Origin: Pseudoscardovia suis
GTDB taxonomy: Bacteria; Actinomycetota; Actinomycetes; Actinomycetales; Bifidobacteriaceae
Assembly (NCBI RefSeq): GCF_002797875.1
Contig: NZ_PGFC01000002.1
Location: forward strand, 124,001 to 188,000
Reading direction: 5' to 3'
DNA: 64,000 nt
Part shown: piece by piece, positions 52,426 to 61,410 of the stretch
Numbering within the stretch: position 1 is the stretch's first letter
Layout of the letters: each line of letters opens with the position of its first letter
Made by a program: the position numbers and the translations under genes
Notes under the pieces: model-generated
What the model saw: only the letters and a program-made list of their open reading frames with translations
What the model was told of the DNA's origin: nothing
The model's database searches: none

Positions 52426-53772
52426 TCACAGGATGCCCTGTGCCACCATCGCGTTGGCGACCTTCTCGAAGCCGGCGGCGTTGGCGCCCAGCTGCAGATC
52501 GCCTTCGTGGCCGTACTTCTTGGCGGCGTCGAGCGAATTGTGCACAATGCCCACCATGATGTCATGCAGCTTGGAGTCGACCTCTTCGAAGGTCCACGAC
52601 AGGCGCTCGGAATTCTGGCTCATTTCAAGAGCGGACGTCGCCACGCCGCCGGCGTTCGCAGCCTTGGCAGGGCCATAGAGCACGCCGTTGGCCTTGTAGA
52701 CGGCAATTGCCTCCGGGGTAGACGGCATGTTGGCGCCTTCGCACACCACGGTCACGCCGTTGGCGACGAGCGTCTTGGCGGATTCCTCGTCGATCTCGTT
52801 CTGCGTGGCGCACGGCAGGGCAATGTCGCCCTTGACGGTCCACACGCCCTTGCAGCCCTCGTGGTATTCGGAGCCAGGCACGCGCTCGGCGTATTCCTTG
52901 ATGCGGCCGCGGTGACCGAGCTTGATGTCCTTGACAACGTCGAGGTTGATGCCGTTGGGGTCATACACGTAACCGTTGGAATCGGAGGCGGTGACGACCT
53001 TGGCGCCCAGCTGCTGCGCCTTCTCGGTGGCGAAGATGGCCACGTTGCCGGAACCGGAGATGATGACGGTCTTGCCGGCGAAGCTATCGTTGCGCAGGGT
53101 CTTCAGAGCTTCCTGCGTGTAGTAGCACAGGCCGTAGCCGGTGGCTTCGGTGCGGGCGAGCGAGCCGCCGAACTCCAGGCCCTTGCCGGTGAGCACGCCG
53201 GAGTATTCGTCGCGGATGCGCTTGTACTGGCCGAACAGGTAGCCCACTTCGCGGCCGCCCACGCCGATGTCGCCGGCGGGCACGTCGGTGTCAGGTCCGA
53301 TGTGGCGGCACAATTCCGTCATGAATGCCTGGCAGAAGCGCATGACTTCGGCATCGGACTTGCCCTTGGGGTCGAAGTCGGAGCCGCCCTTGCCGCCGCC
53401 GATGGGCAGCGTGGTCAGGGAGTTCTTGAGGATTTGCTCGAAACCGAGGAACTTGATGACGGATTCGGTCACGGACGGGTGGAAGCGCAGGCCGCCCTTG
53501 TAGGGGCCGATGGCGCTGTTGAACTGGATGCGGTAACCGCGGTTGACTTGCGGCTTGCCGGAATCGTCCACCCAGGCGACGCGGAACTTGATCACGCGCT
53601 CCGGTTCGATGAAGCGTTCGAGAACAGCATTCTTCTCATACTCGGGATGGGCTTCCACAACCGGCTGGAGGGTTTCGAGAACCTCACGCACGGCTTCGAG
53701 GAATTCGGGCTGGTCGCCATCGCGGCGTTCGGCCTGTTCATAGACGCGCTTCACATAGTCATTCGTGAACAA
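52426..53772 (-). CDS. gdhA: NADP-specific glutamate dehydrogenase
   Basis: 448-residue hexameric-type enzyme making glutamate from 2-oxoglutarate and ammonia. The catalytic lysine is in PIGGGKGGSDFDPKGKSD, the substrate region is GPYKGGLRFHP, and the nucleotide-binding loop is VIISGSGNVAIFATEKAQ. The length matches the NADP-dependent bacterial form. The ammonia could come partly from the predicted phospholyase locus at 24515-32840. Upstream (53773-54074) is an AT-rich 300-bp gap with no supported gene and a likely promoter. Confidence 0.96.
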   Translation of the reverse strand: MFTNDYVKRVYEQAERRDGDQPEFLEAVREVLETLQPVVEAHPEYEKNAVLERFIEPERVIKFRVAWVDDSGKPQVNRGYRIQFNSAIGPYKGGLRFHPSVTESVIKFLGFEQILKNSLTTLPIGGGKGGSDFDPKGKSDAEVMRFCQAFMTELCRHIGPDTDVPAGDIGVGGREVGYLFGQYKRIRDEYSGVLTGKGLEFGGSLARTEATGYGLCYYTQEALKTLRNDSFAGKTVIISGSGNVAIFATEKAQQLGAKVVTASDSNGYVYDPNGINLDVVKDIKLGHRGRIKEYAERVPGSEYHEGCKGVWTVKGDIALPCATQNEIDEESAKTLVANGVTVVCEGANMPSTPEAIAVYKANGVLYGPAKAANAGGVATSALEMSQNSERLSWTFEEVDSKLHDIMVGIVHNSLDAAKKYGHEGDLQLGANAAGFEKVANAMVAQGIL

Positions 53773-54074
53773 TGCTTCTCCTTTGTTTCTTTTGCTGTTT
53801 CTTTCGATTTTGATTTTTACGGCGCGGGCGCAGCTCCGCGCTGAACGGCGATGCGATGAGTCATCCTTGACGGTTTGCCAATCGTGTACGTCGCTTCACA
53901 CATCGTAAGCCGCCGCGCTTCGAATTGATAGGCGTGTTGGTTAAATTCGTTGCCAAAATTATGAAAAAACACCGTGAAAACCGCTCAATTACGAGAGTTT
54001 GCGAAAGTTGCAAATTCGCATGTGAGTCCACGGCCCATTCCGCATTCTGGACTTCAGGCGTGCGGCGCAATGCC

Positions 54075-54971
54075 TCACGCCTGCGCTTCCTCCGACTCGT
54101 CGAGGGACGCGAAACCGCCGAGGAGCACGGTGTTGCGCACGGTCAGGGCCGTGATATTTTCGCCAGCCTGTGCATAATCGCGCACCATGAGGTCATATAG
54201 GTCGAGCGTGCGCTGCGAGTACGTGCTCAGTTCGCCGCGCAGATATGTTTCGAAACTCGTGAAATCCTTCGTGTCGTCGCTGGTGCGCAGTGTGCGCATG
54301 GCCGCTCCGAGCCGGGGATAGCGGTTCGCGAAGTCCTGCGCCCATGCGACCTGCGTGGCGATGATGCGCTCCTGTTGTTCGATGCGAGCAGTGCTGAGCG
54401 TCGGAAGATACGGTTCGAGATTCGTGCGGTAGTAGTCGGGGTCGGTGGATTGCATCATGCGCGCATATTTCTCGGTGAGCAGGTTGCGTCCCTGTTGTGC
54501 GGCCTGCCGCAGGTCGGCAAGATAGCTGATTTTTGCATCGTGCGGCCATGTGAGGAATTGTGACAGACGCATCTGGTGGAACGTGGGCCAGTTTCCTTGG
54601 CACGCTGCGCGACCGCCTTCGTTGTTGACGCCTTGGAATTGCTGCCATTCCTCGCGCACAATCGCCTCTTCGACGGGTGTGCCGCCCGGCATGCCGATGC
54701 GCTTGTCCGGGTCGAGGGGAGCGGTGGACACAGGCGTGCCGTCGATGTCGATGATGGGCTTGGCAGCGTCGTCCGTGGTGCTGACGTTGGCACTGTTGGT
54801 GGTCGGAGCAGTCGCGGGGGCATGGGAGGAATCCGTGGTATCTGCCGGTGACACGGTGTCTGTCGATGGCGCCTCAGGGTCGGATCCATGCGATGTGGAT
54901 TCCGACAGGTCACCGATTCCGCCGAAGTCGCTGACGAATCCTTTGTCTTCCTTATGAGTGGGACGGAGCAT
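54075..54971 (-). CDS. DUF4125-family protein
   Basis: 298 residues. The first 85 or so are Asp/Ser/Thr-rich and disordered. The conserved part begins about residue 100 (EEAIVREEWQQFQGVNNEGGRAACQGNWPTF) and is mainly helical, with ISYLADLRQAAQQGRNLLTEKYARMM. The function is unknown. Its start codon shares one base with the stop of the DUF4037 gene (TGATG at 54973-54969), indicating tight translational coupling and a common function. No membrane segment or signal peptide is seen. Assignment to DUF4125 rests on recalled family pattern. Confidence 0.8.
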   Translation of the reverse strand: MLRPTHKEDKGFVSDFGGIGDLSESTSHGSDPEAPSTDTVSPADTTDSSHAPATAPTTNSANVSTTDDAAKPIIDIDGTPVSTAPLDPDKRIGMPGGTPVEEAIVREEWQQFQGVNNEGGRAACQGNWPTFHQMRLSQFLTWPHDAKISYLADLRQAAQQGRNLLTEKYARMMQSTDPDYYRTNLEPYLPTLSTARIEQQERIIATQVAWAQDFANRYPRLGAAMRTLRTSDDTKDFTSFETYLRGELSTYSQRTLDLYDLMVRDYAQAGENITALTVRNTVLLGGFASLDESEEAQA

Positions 54972-57007
54972 CAGTCACCTTCCTTCATTTTTGTGTAGTC
55001 GCGCATCTTTTCATCCACGTATGGCCGATGCCAGTCGAGGAACGTCTCATCGCTGCGAGTGAGCCCCAGTTCCTGCAAGACGGCTACGATCTGGCGACAC
55101 ACGGAGTCAACCAGCTGTTCGGCACGTGGACTCAGCACATCCGCGCCAACCACATTGTCTAAGGCAACGGTGGAATCTGATGTAGCGGGATTCAAGATGG
55201 CGGTGGAATTCGTGACACACAGGGAATCCAGGTCGCACAGTGCCTCCAGCGGCGCGCACACGCCCCGCAACCTCATGCCAGGGCGTCGTGAAAGTTTGCG
55301 CAGCGCTGCAAATTGCCATTTGTAATACGGCATGTAGCCTACGGTCAGGGGATTGTTGAGCAAAAAAGCAAGCGATGTGACCGCGGTGCAAAATTCGCTT
55401 ACGCACATCCGCATCGCCGGTAGGTCGCCGCGCCGTGCCATACGAGGCAGGTTGTATTGACCGGCTTGCGCCGCCATGCCCAGGCGTTGGGAGATGCGTC
55501 GCAGGATTTCCTCGTCGGGCATCGAACGGAATCCTTGGCGCACGTGGCTGAACGCTCCCAAGGGATCGGCGAAAACGCGGCCATTCGTGGCAGCGGCAAG
55601 CGTCGGTTCGTCAAGGGTGACCCATAGGCGCGGGTCTGTGGGAGCCTCGGGCATCCCGGTGATAGATTCAAAGAATTCGCCGATCCGGAACACTCCCACG
55701 CGCTTGCCCGCATGGTCGGATTCCACACGGGGGCCAAAGCCGTGGAATTGCTGGGGCAACGCATCGTAGTCGGCTTGCAACTGCGCGCCGAATCGTGCAT
55801 AGTCCTCATCGGTCAGCCATAGGCACACGCCCGGGCCGAAATCATGGTCGCGGCTCAACTCATCGTCGAAGCCATAGCATTCCGAGCCGTGGCCGACGAG
55901 TCCGGCGGCGATGCGGTCGCGCACCCGCTCATATTTCGCGGCGATCATGGGCTTGCAACATTCGTCCCAATACGCGCGCGCCAGCGACAGTCCCGTCACA
56001 TTGTCCACAATGCGGATGGCCGTGGTTGGCTGGTGATTGTCGCGATTGTGCTGGTCTTGCGGGCGTTGTGGATTCTGCTGGCCTTGAGCCTGCTGACTTT
56101 GCTGGTCCTGGGGCTGATCTGCGAGCTGCTGCCCGGACTGCTGTTGGGATTCCTGCTGGGCGTGGAGGTCATCCGCTGCTTGCCGCGCAGCGTCCAGCGC
56201 ATGCTGCGCGGTTTCCCTGTTGTCGCGCGTCACGCGGAAGTAATCGCTGTCTTCGCCATAGCGCTCGCGGATTATGCGCAGCGCCGCATCATATTCCCTC
56301 ACGGAGGTGGCAGGGTCGCCGCGCAGCAGGAGCACATGCGCCACAGTGGCATGGGCGGCGGCTGCATGGGCGGAATCCAGACCGTTGTCAAACAAGCTCA
56401 CGGCGTGGGACGCATGGTCATAGGCTTCGTCCAGCTTGCCTTGCGCGGCAAGGCTCAACGCCAGGTTTGAATGCGTGGAGGCGATGTCGACGACGGTGTC
56501 GGGGGACGTGGCACGCACGGAGTTTTCAAGGATTTGCAGCGCCGTTGTGAATTCGTCGATGGCGGCGTCATGACGATTGGTCTCTTGATACAACAATGCC
56601 AGGTTGTTGTGCAGGGCAGCGAGTTCGTGGCTGTCGGGCGCAAGCGTGGACTTCGCTGATTCCAGCGCCTGGTGGTACAGATCCTCGGCCTGCTCGTATT
56701 GATGCGCGGCGCGCAGCTCCGTGGCGGCGTTGATGAGAGTGTTCGTGAACTCCGGTGTGCCCTCCAGCCCCAGGCTCAGCGCCAATTCCAATGATTGCTG
56801 CACAAGGGGAAGGTTTTCTTGATGGCGTCCGCGTGACCGGTAGAAGCCGATGAGTTCGGCGAGCACGGCGAGGCGCGCCTGGGCATCGTCCGCTTCATCG
56901 GTCTGAGCCAACGATTCCAGCAGGAACTGTTCCACCTCGGTGGTGCGATGCTGGGCGAACAATTCATCTAAATCGCGATGGAAGCGGTCGATGTCGAATG
57001 ATTCCAT
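54971..57007 (-). CDS. TPR repeat protein with DUF4037 nucleotidyltransferase-like domain
   Basis: 678 residues in two halves. Residues about 25-265 form tetratricopeptide repeats (for example AALHNNLALLYQETNRHDAAIDEF). A Gln-rich linker follows (about 285-325). The C-terminal domain (about 330-678) has a polymerase-beta-like motif VGHGSECYGFDDELSRDHDFG near residues 371-391, with GS and paired Asp residues suited to metal and nucleotide binding. DUF4037 members are uncharacterised; a nucleotidyltransferase of a protein, RNA or small molecule is possible. It is coupled to the DUF4125 gene by a one-base overlap. Confidence 0.82.
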   Translation of the reverse strand: MESFDIDRFHRDLDELFAQHRTTEVEQFLLESLAQTDEADDAQARLAVLAELIGFYRSRGRHQENLPLVQQSLELALSLGLEGTPEFTNTLINAATELRAAHQYEQAEDLYHQALESAKSTLAPDSHELAALHNNLALLYQETNRHDAAIDEFTTALQILENSVRATSPDTVVDIASTHSNLALSLAAQGKLDEAYDHASHAVSLFDNGLDSAHAAAAHATVAHVLLLRGDPATSVREYDAALRIIRERYGEDSDYFRVTRDNRETAQHALDAARQAADDLHAQQESQQQSGQQLADQPQDQQSQQAQGQQNPQRPQDQHNRDNHQPTTAIRIVDNVTGLSLARAYWDECCKPMIAAKYERVRDRIAAGLVGHGSECYGFDDELSRDHDFGPGVCLWLTDEDYARFGAQLQADYDALPQQFHGFGPRVESDHAGKRVGVFRIGEFFESITGMPEAPTDPRLWVTLDEPTLAAATNGRVFADPLGAFSHVRQGFRSMPDEEILRRISQRLGMAAQAGQYNLPRMARRGDLPAMRMCVSEFCTAVTSLAFLLNNPLTVGYMPYYKWQFAALRKLSRRPGMRLRGVCAPLEALCDLDSLCVTNSTAILNPATSDSTVALDNVVGADVLSPRAEQLVDSVCRQIVAVLQELGLTRSDETFLDWHRPYVDEKMRDYTKMKEGD

Positions 57008-57204
57008 GCCTTCAGTCTACGATGGCGGTCGTCCGGTGCCGTGCATCAGGTGGCTGCGCATCAGGCGACTATCCGTCTGGAGGCTGCGCGTCTGTCGAAA
57101 GCGTGTGATGGTCGCCGCTGCGCATGTGCGTAATGGCGTAATGGTCGCTCGGCAAGGGAGTCCGATCGGCGCGATGCGGGGCGGCACGCCGTGAGCGGGC
57201 TCAA

Positions 57205-57233
57205 TTGGACAATCTGAGAAAATGCATTATGAT
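57205..57233 (+). promoter_or_regulatory. tRNA-Thr promoter
   Basis: TTGGAC (57205-57210) and TATGAT (57228-57233) with 17-bp spacing, 38 bp before the tRNA. Confidence 0.65.
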
Positions 57234-57271
57234 TCTTTAACTGTGCATGACGCTCACAAAGCGTTGAGCAT

Positions 57272-57344
57272 GCCACTTTAGCTCAGTAGGTAGAGCGGCT
57301 CACTCGTAATGAGCAGGTCGGCAGTTCGATTCTGCCAAGTGGCT
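57272..57344 (+). tRNA. tRNA-Thr (anticodon CGT)
   Basis: Acceptor GCCACTT pairs with AAGTGGC, D-loop region AGCTCAGTAGGTAGAGC, anticodon loop CTCGTAA giving CGT, T-arm GGCAGTTCGATTCTGCC. CCA is not encoded. Confidence 0.95.
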
Positions 57345-57348
57345 CCCC

Positions 57349-57378
57349 AAAATCCCGGCCGCATGACCGGGATTTTTC
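57349..57378 (+). terminator. tRNA-Thr terminator
   Basis: AAAATCCCGG and CCGGGATTTTT around a short loop, directly after the tRNA. Confidence 0.85.
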
Positions 57379-57447
57379 TTTCGGCACGGCCGGCGCCTCC
57401 ATCGATGCGCTTCCACCTATGATGGTGCGCTGCGCCGTGCCGAAATC

Positions 57448-57528
57448 GCGCGAGTGGCGGAACTGGTAGACGCGCAGGATTTAGGTTCCTGTGTCTTCGA
57501 CGTGAGGGTTCAAGTCCCTTCTCGCGCA
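57448..57528 (+). tRNA. tRNA-Leu (anticodon TAG)
   Basis: Acceptor GCGCGAG pairs with CTCGCGC, anticodon loop TTTAGGT giving TAG, long variable arm (TGTCTTCGACGTG) as in class II tRNAs, T-loop GTTCAAGTC. CCA is not encoded. Confidence 0.93.
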
Positions 57529-57536
57529 CGGTTCAC

Positions 57537-57569
57537 GGCCTTGCAGACATCGTGCTGCGAGGCCTTTTG
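57537..57569 (+). terminator. tRNA-Leu terminator
   Basis: GGCCTTGCAG and CTGCGAGGCC (one mismatch), then TTTTGT. Confidence 0.8.
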
Positions 57570-57604
57570 TCTATGCGCTCGTTCATGTGCGCTGCTTGCC
57601 CCAT

Positions 57605-57943
57605 GCTTTCTTGGTATATAGGAACCAAAGTTATTGCTTATAATCCCCGCAGGCGTTGTGGCCGTAGGCGTGTCGGGGTGTCGGACTCGGCTCCCGTGTC
57701 TTCATGGGGTGATGAGGACACGATCGAACAGGGCCCCGGAGTGCGGATTGTGCGGGGCGCGGATGAAGAAGAACGGCCATGACCGGCTCGGGCGCCAACG
57801 CTGGATGTGCCCGGGTTGCAGCGCGACGGAGACGCCCCGGAACCCGACACCTCAATCGAATGGACCGACCTGCACATGCCCGTCTTCAACACCTGAACGA
57901 GAAGTCTAAAGCAATAACTTTGGTTCCTATATGCCGCTTTCTT
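57605..57943. mobile_element. 323-bp MITE with target duplications
   Basis: Element 57613-57935. The inverted termini match at 26 of 27 positions, including 24 consecutive bases (57616-57639 with 57909-57932). Both sides are flanked by the direct repeat GCTTTCTT (57605-57612 and 57936-57943), an 8-bp target duplication. The interior keeps a short piece of a transposase reading frame but no full enzyme, so it is non-autonomous. An 8-bp duplication and a zinc-ribbon transposase start fit the IS256/IS1249-like group. It lies between tRNA-Leu and manC. Confidence 0.85.
57712..57909 (+). pseudogene. Transposase N-terminal fragment inside the MITE
   Basis: About 65 codons. The first 45 resemble a transposase zinc ribbon: CGLCGARMKKNG, then GRQRWMCPGCSA. 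The frame then passes into unrelated sequence near the right terminus, consistent with an internal deletion of the catalytic part. It is not expected to be functional. Confidence 0.6.
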
Positions 57944-57988
57944 CGCCATCGCTATGGAATCGCCACGGATATGTGAGAAGATAACCGT

Positions 57989-59116
57989 ATGAGTGGCGAA
58001 ATCATTGACAATTTCTACGCGATCATTCCCGCGGGCGGTGTCGGATCGCGTCTGTGGCCGATCAGCCGCAAGGATCGGCCGAAGTTCCTGTATGACTTCT
58101 TGGGAACGGGCAGCACGTTGATTCAATCAACCTACCTGCGCCTCGTGGCGCTGGCAGGCGACGGCCATGTGCTCGTGAGCACGGGGGAGCGCCATGTGGA
58201 GGCTGTGCGTGAGCAGATTCCCGCGCTCAAGGAATCCGATATCTTCGCCGAACCGGTGGGACGCGATTCCACCGCCGCCATTGCGCTCGCCACCGCGATC
58301 CTTGCCCGTCGGCATGGCGATGACATCGTCGTGGGTTCGTTCGCCGCGGACCATGTGATTCGCGACCAGCGTGCGTTTGCACAATCCGTGCGTCAGGCCG
58401 TAGCCGCCGCGCGCGCAGGCTACGTGTGCACGATCGGCATCGCGGCATCGCGTCCCTCCACCGCCTTTGGCTACATCCAGCAGGGCGAACCGTTAGGTGG
58501 CGCGATTGCGGATGCCCCCGACGCCTACACGGTGCGTAAATTCGTCGAAAAACCTGATGCTGCAACGGCTCAGGCATATTTGCTCACTGGCGAATACCGG
58601 TGGAACGCAGGCATGTTTGTGATGCGCGCCGGCACGCTGCTGGAACGCCTCAAGGAATACAAGCCGGTGATGGCGGGGCAGATTGCCCGCATCGCGGACG
58701 CATGGGACACCCCGCGTCGCGATGAGGTCATGGCATGCGAATGGGCGGGAATCGAAAAGATCGCCTTCGACTATTCCATCGCCGAACCCCTTGCCGCCGA
58801 AGGGGGAGTCGCGATGGTGCCCGGCGGGTTCGGCTGGGACGATATTGGCGATTTCAATTCGCTGGCGGCGCTGCTTCCCAGTCGCAATGCGCAGAACATC
58901 AAACTGCTGGGCGACAACGATAGCCTCGTGCAGCTTGACAGCGCAGGGGACGTGGTGGTTGCCGACGGGAACCGCACGATTGCACTGCTGGGCGTGAACG
59001 ACATGGTCGTCGTGGACACTCCCGACGCCCTGCTCGTTGCCCCGCGCGCTCGCAGCCAGGAAGTCAAGGACATGGTCAAGAAGCTCGACCAAAACGGGCG
59101 TGACGACATCCTGTGA
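57989..59116 (+). CDS. manC: Mannose-1-phosphate guanylyltransferase
   Basis: 375-residue nucleotidyltransferase predicted to make GDP-mannose from GTP and mannose 1-phosphate. The pyrophosphorylase motif is IIPAGGVGSRLWPISRKDRPKFL at residues 12-34, the sugar site FVEKPDAATAQAYL, and FDYSIAEPLA and FGWDDIGDFNSL complete the family set. The bifunctional phosphomannose isomerase domain is absent, so this is the monofunctional form. The MITE ends 54 bp upstream, so its promoter may have been shaped by that insertion. GDP-mannose would feed polysaccharide or glycolipid synthesis. Confidence 0.92.
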   Translation: MSGEIIDNFYAIIPAGGVGSRLWPISRKDRPKFLYDFLGTGSTLIQSTYLRLVALAGDGHVLVSTGERHVEAVREQIPALKESDIFAEPVGRDSTAAIALATAILARRHGDDIVVGSFAADHVIRDQRAFAQSVRQAVAAARAGYVCTIGIAASRPSTAFGYIQQGEPLGGAIADAPDAYTVRKFVEKPDAATAQAYLLTGEYRWNAGMFVMRAGTLLERLKEYKPVMAGQIARIADAWDTPRRDEVMACEWAGIEKIAFDYSIAEPLAAEGGVAMVPGGFGWDDIGDFNSLAALLPSRNAQNIKLLGDNDSLVQLDSAGDVVVADGNRTIALLGVNDMVVVDTPDALLVAPRARSQEVKDMVKKLDQNGRDDIL

Positions 59117-59151
59117 CATGGATCGACATGGCTGATAAGGGCGTTATTGAG

Positions 59152-59190
59152 AAGGGGAAGGCGGGTATCCGCATGCCGTCTTCCCCTTTT
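59152..59190 (+). terminator. manC terminator
   Basis: AAGGGGAAG-type arm (59152-59164) pairs with 59176-59188, followed by TTTT. Confidence 0.78.
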
Positions 59191-59299
59191 CGCCTGTCCG
59201 CTGTGTGAGTAGATTATTGAGAGGAACTTCATAGGCCGCAAGGTCAGAAGAATAGCCGTCAATTACATGGCGGTAAATACAAAGGAAAGGACCAGCATC

Positions 59300-60997
59300 A
59301 TGGCCATCAATCCTCCTGTTGATGCAACGCAGACCCCGGCGTGGGCTGCCCTGCAGAAGCATTACGACGAGCTGCAGGCAGAAGGCATCAACCTGCGCAA
59401 GTGGTTCGCTGAGGACCCCCAGCGCACCGAGAAGCTGAGCTTCCAGGCAGGCGACCTCTACTTCGATCTGTCGAAGAACCTCATCAAGCCGGAAACCCTC
59501 CAGCTTTTCGCAAACCTCGCCAAGGACGTCAAGCTTGATGAGCGCATCAAGCAGCAGTACACCGGCGTGCACATCAACAACACCGAGGACCGCGCTGTGC
59601 TCCACACCGCATTGCGCCGCCCGGTCGAGGATGAGGGCAAGTACATCGTCGACGGTCAGGACACCGTCAAGGACGTGCACGAGACCCTCGACCGCATCTA
59701 CGCCTTCGCCAACAAGGTTCGCTCCGGCGAATGGAAGGGCGTGACCGGCAAGACCATCAAGACCGTTGTCAACATCGGCATCGGCGGCTCCGATCTGGGC
59801 CCCAACATGGCTTACGAAGCCCTCAAGGCTTACGCTGACGCAGGCATTTCCGCTCGTTACGTCTCCAACATCGACCCGACCGACCTCGCCGAGAAGACGA
59901 AGGACCTCGATCCGGAGACCACGCTGTTCATCATCGTCTCCAAGACCTTCACGACGCTCGAGACCCTCACGAACGCCCGCTGCGCTCGCACCTGGCTGCT
60001 GGGCAAGCTCGAAGCTCAGGGCGCCATCGACGGCTCCGACGCTTCCAAGAAGGATGCTGTGAAGAAGCACTTCGTTGCCGTCTCCACCGCCCTTGACAAG
60101 GTCGAGGCTTTCGGCATCGATCCGACCAATGCATTCGGCTTCTGGAACTGGGTCGGCGGCCGTTATTCCGTCGATTCCGCCGTCGGCACCTCCCTGGCCG
60201 TCGTGCTCGGACCGGAACGCTTCGAGGACTTCCTGCGCGGCTTCCACACCATCGACGAATACTTCGCCACCACGCCGTTCGAGAAGAACGTCGTTGCCCT
60301 CATGGGTCTGCTCAACGTGTGGTATGTGAACTTCTTCAAGGCTCACTCCCACGCTGTGCTGCCTTACAACCAGTACCTGCACCGCTTCCCGGCATACCTG
60401 CAGCAGCTCACCATGGAATCCAACGGCAAGTCCGTGCGTTGGGACGGCACGCCCGTCACCACCGAGACCGGTGAGATCTTCTGGGGCGAGCCCGGCACCA
60501 ACGGCCAGCACGCCTTCTACCAGCTCATCCACCAGGGCACCCGCCTCATCCCGGCTGACTTCATCGCGTTCGTCAACACGAAGAACCCGACGCAGGATGG
60601 CGACCAGGATGTGCACGAGCTGTTCCTCGGCAACTTCCTCGCCCAGACGAAGGCCCTGGCATTCGGCAAGACCGCTGACGAAGTGCGCGCCGACGGTGAG
60701 ACTCGCGAGGACGTGATCCCCGCCCGCGTGTTCACCGGCAACCGCCCGACCACCTCCATCCTTGGCGACGACCTGACGCCGTACGCACTCGGCGAGCTCA
60801 TCGCCCTGTACGAGCACATCACGCTCGTCGAAGGCACCGTGTGGGGCCTGGATTCCTACGATCAGTGGGGCGTCGAGCTGGGCAAGGTGCTTGCCAAGCA
60901 GATCACGCCGGCCATTTCGCAGGATGATGACGCCCTCGCTGCGCAGGATCAGTCCACTCAGGGCCTCATCAAGTTCTACCGCGCACACCGCCGCTAG
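59300..60997 (+). CDS. pgi: Glucose-6-phosphate isomerase
   Basis: 565-residue enzyme interconverting glucose 6-phosphate and fructose 6-phosphate. [46 protein letters not shown] and the C-terminal [18 protein letters not shown] signature are present. AAAGGAAAGG precedes the ATG at 59300 by 9 nt; the frame to 59267 is leader. In bifidobacteria it supplies fructose 6-phosphate to the phosphoketolase shunt and links PTS-derived sugar to manC through mannose phosphates. Confidence 0.96.
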   Translation: MAINPPVDATQTPAWAALQKHYDELQAEGINLRKWFAEDPQRTEKLSFQAGDLYFDLSKNLIKPETLQLFANLAKDVKLDERIKQQYTGVHINNTEDRAVLHTALRRPVEDEGKYIVDGQDTVKDVHETLDRIYAFANKVRSGEWKGVTGKTIKTVVNIGIGGSDLGPNMAYEALKAYADAGISARYVSNIDPTDLAEKTKDLDPETTLFIIVSKTFTTLETLTNARCARTWLLGKLEAQGAIDGSDASKKDAVKKHFVAVSTALDKVEAFGIDPTNAFGFWNWVGGRYSVDSAVGTSLAVVLGPERFEDFLRGFHTIDEYFATTPFEKNVVALMGLLNVWYVNFFKAHSHAVLPYNQYLHRFPAYLQQLTMESNGKSVRWDGTPVTTETGEIFWGEPGTNGQHAFYQLIHQGTRLIPADFIAFVNTKNPTQDGDQDVHELFLGNFLAQTKALAFGKTADEVRADGETREDVIPARVFTGNRPTTSILGDDLTPYALGELIALYEHITLVEGTVWGLDSYDQWGVELGKVLAKQITPAISQDDDALAAQDQSTQGLIKFYRAHRR

Positions 60998-61099
60998 AAT
61001 CCACCCGTGCGGAACCGCAACCATTCGTGTGCATGGCAGTGCACAGCAGTGCATGACCGTGCATGATGGCTGTTTTCGGTAAAAGCGCGATTAAAAATC

Positions 61100-61135
61100 A
61101 AGGAGCTCGGAACCATGTGTCCCGAGCTCCTTTGT
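61100..61135 (+). terminator. pgi terminator
   Basis: Perfect 11-bp arms (61100-61110 with 61122-61132) and an 11-nt loop, followed by a short T-rich tail. Short GTGCATG repeats precede it (about 61028-61062). Confidence 0.75.
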
Positions 61136-61189
61136 ATTGTGAGGCGGCGGTTGCAGCCGCAATGCGCCACGCCCGAGTCAGAGGCGTTT

Positions 61190-61218
61190 TTGATTTGGTC
61201 GCAGGTTGTGGGTATTCT
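61190..61218 (+). promoter_or_regulatory. rho promoter and long leader
   Basis: TTGATT (61190-61195) and TATTCT (61213-61218), 17 bp apart, would give a leader of about 190 nt before rho. The leader contains a small open frame (61115-61387) that I do not accept as a gene. A long leader fits Rho autoregulation. Confidence 0.5.
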
Positions 61219-61410
61219 TTCTCACAGTTCCGCAGTTCGCATAGCGATTCCGCAAGAGTTCATGCTTCATCCCTCATTAGGTTTCCGCATGGCTGTTTGC
61301 TGCATTGCATTGGATTTTGTCGAACTTCGGTTGAGGAAGAAAAGGAATTCAACCTCGTATCTTATGGATATCCCGGCAGCGCAGTGAAGGCATTCGCATG
61401 ACCGGGAGCA

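Noticed and set aside
52282-53844. 520-codon plus-strand frame opposite gdhA
   Set aside because: Begins inside the terminator hairpin and mirrors gdhA codons; no start signal.
53773-54074. Gene in the gap upstream of gdhA
   Set aside because: The only open frames run into the DUF4125 gene on the wrong strand and lack ribosome sites; the region is AT-rich as expected for a promoter.
59144-61054. 636-codon open frame opposite pgi
   Set aside because: Same reason: pgi has every family signature, and the antisense product has none.
61115-61387. Small 90-codon gene in the rho leader
   Set aside because: The frame begins before the predicted promoter and has no ribosome site or recognisable product.
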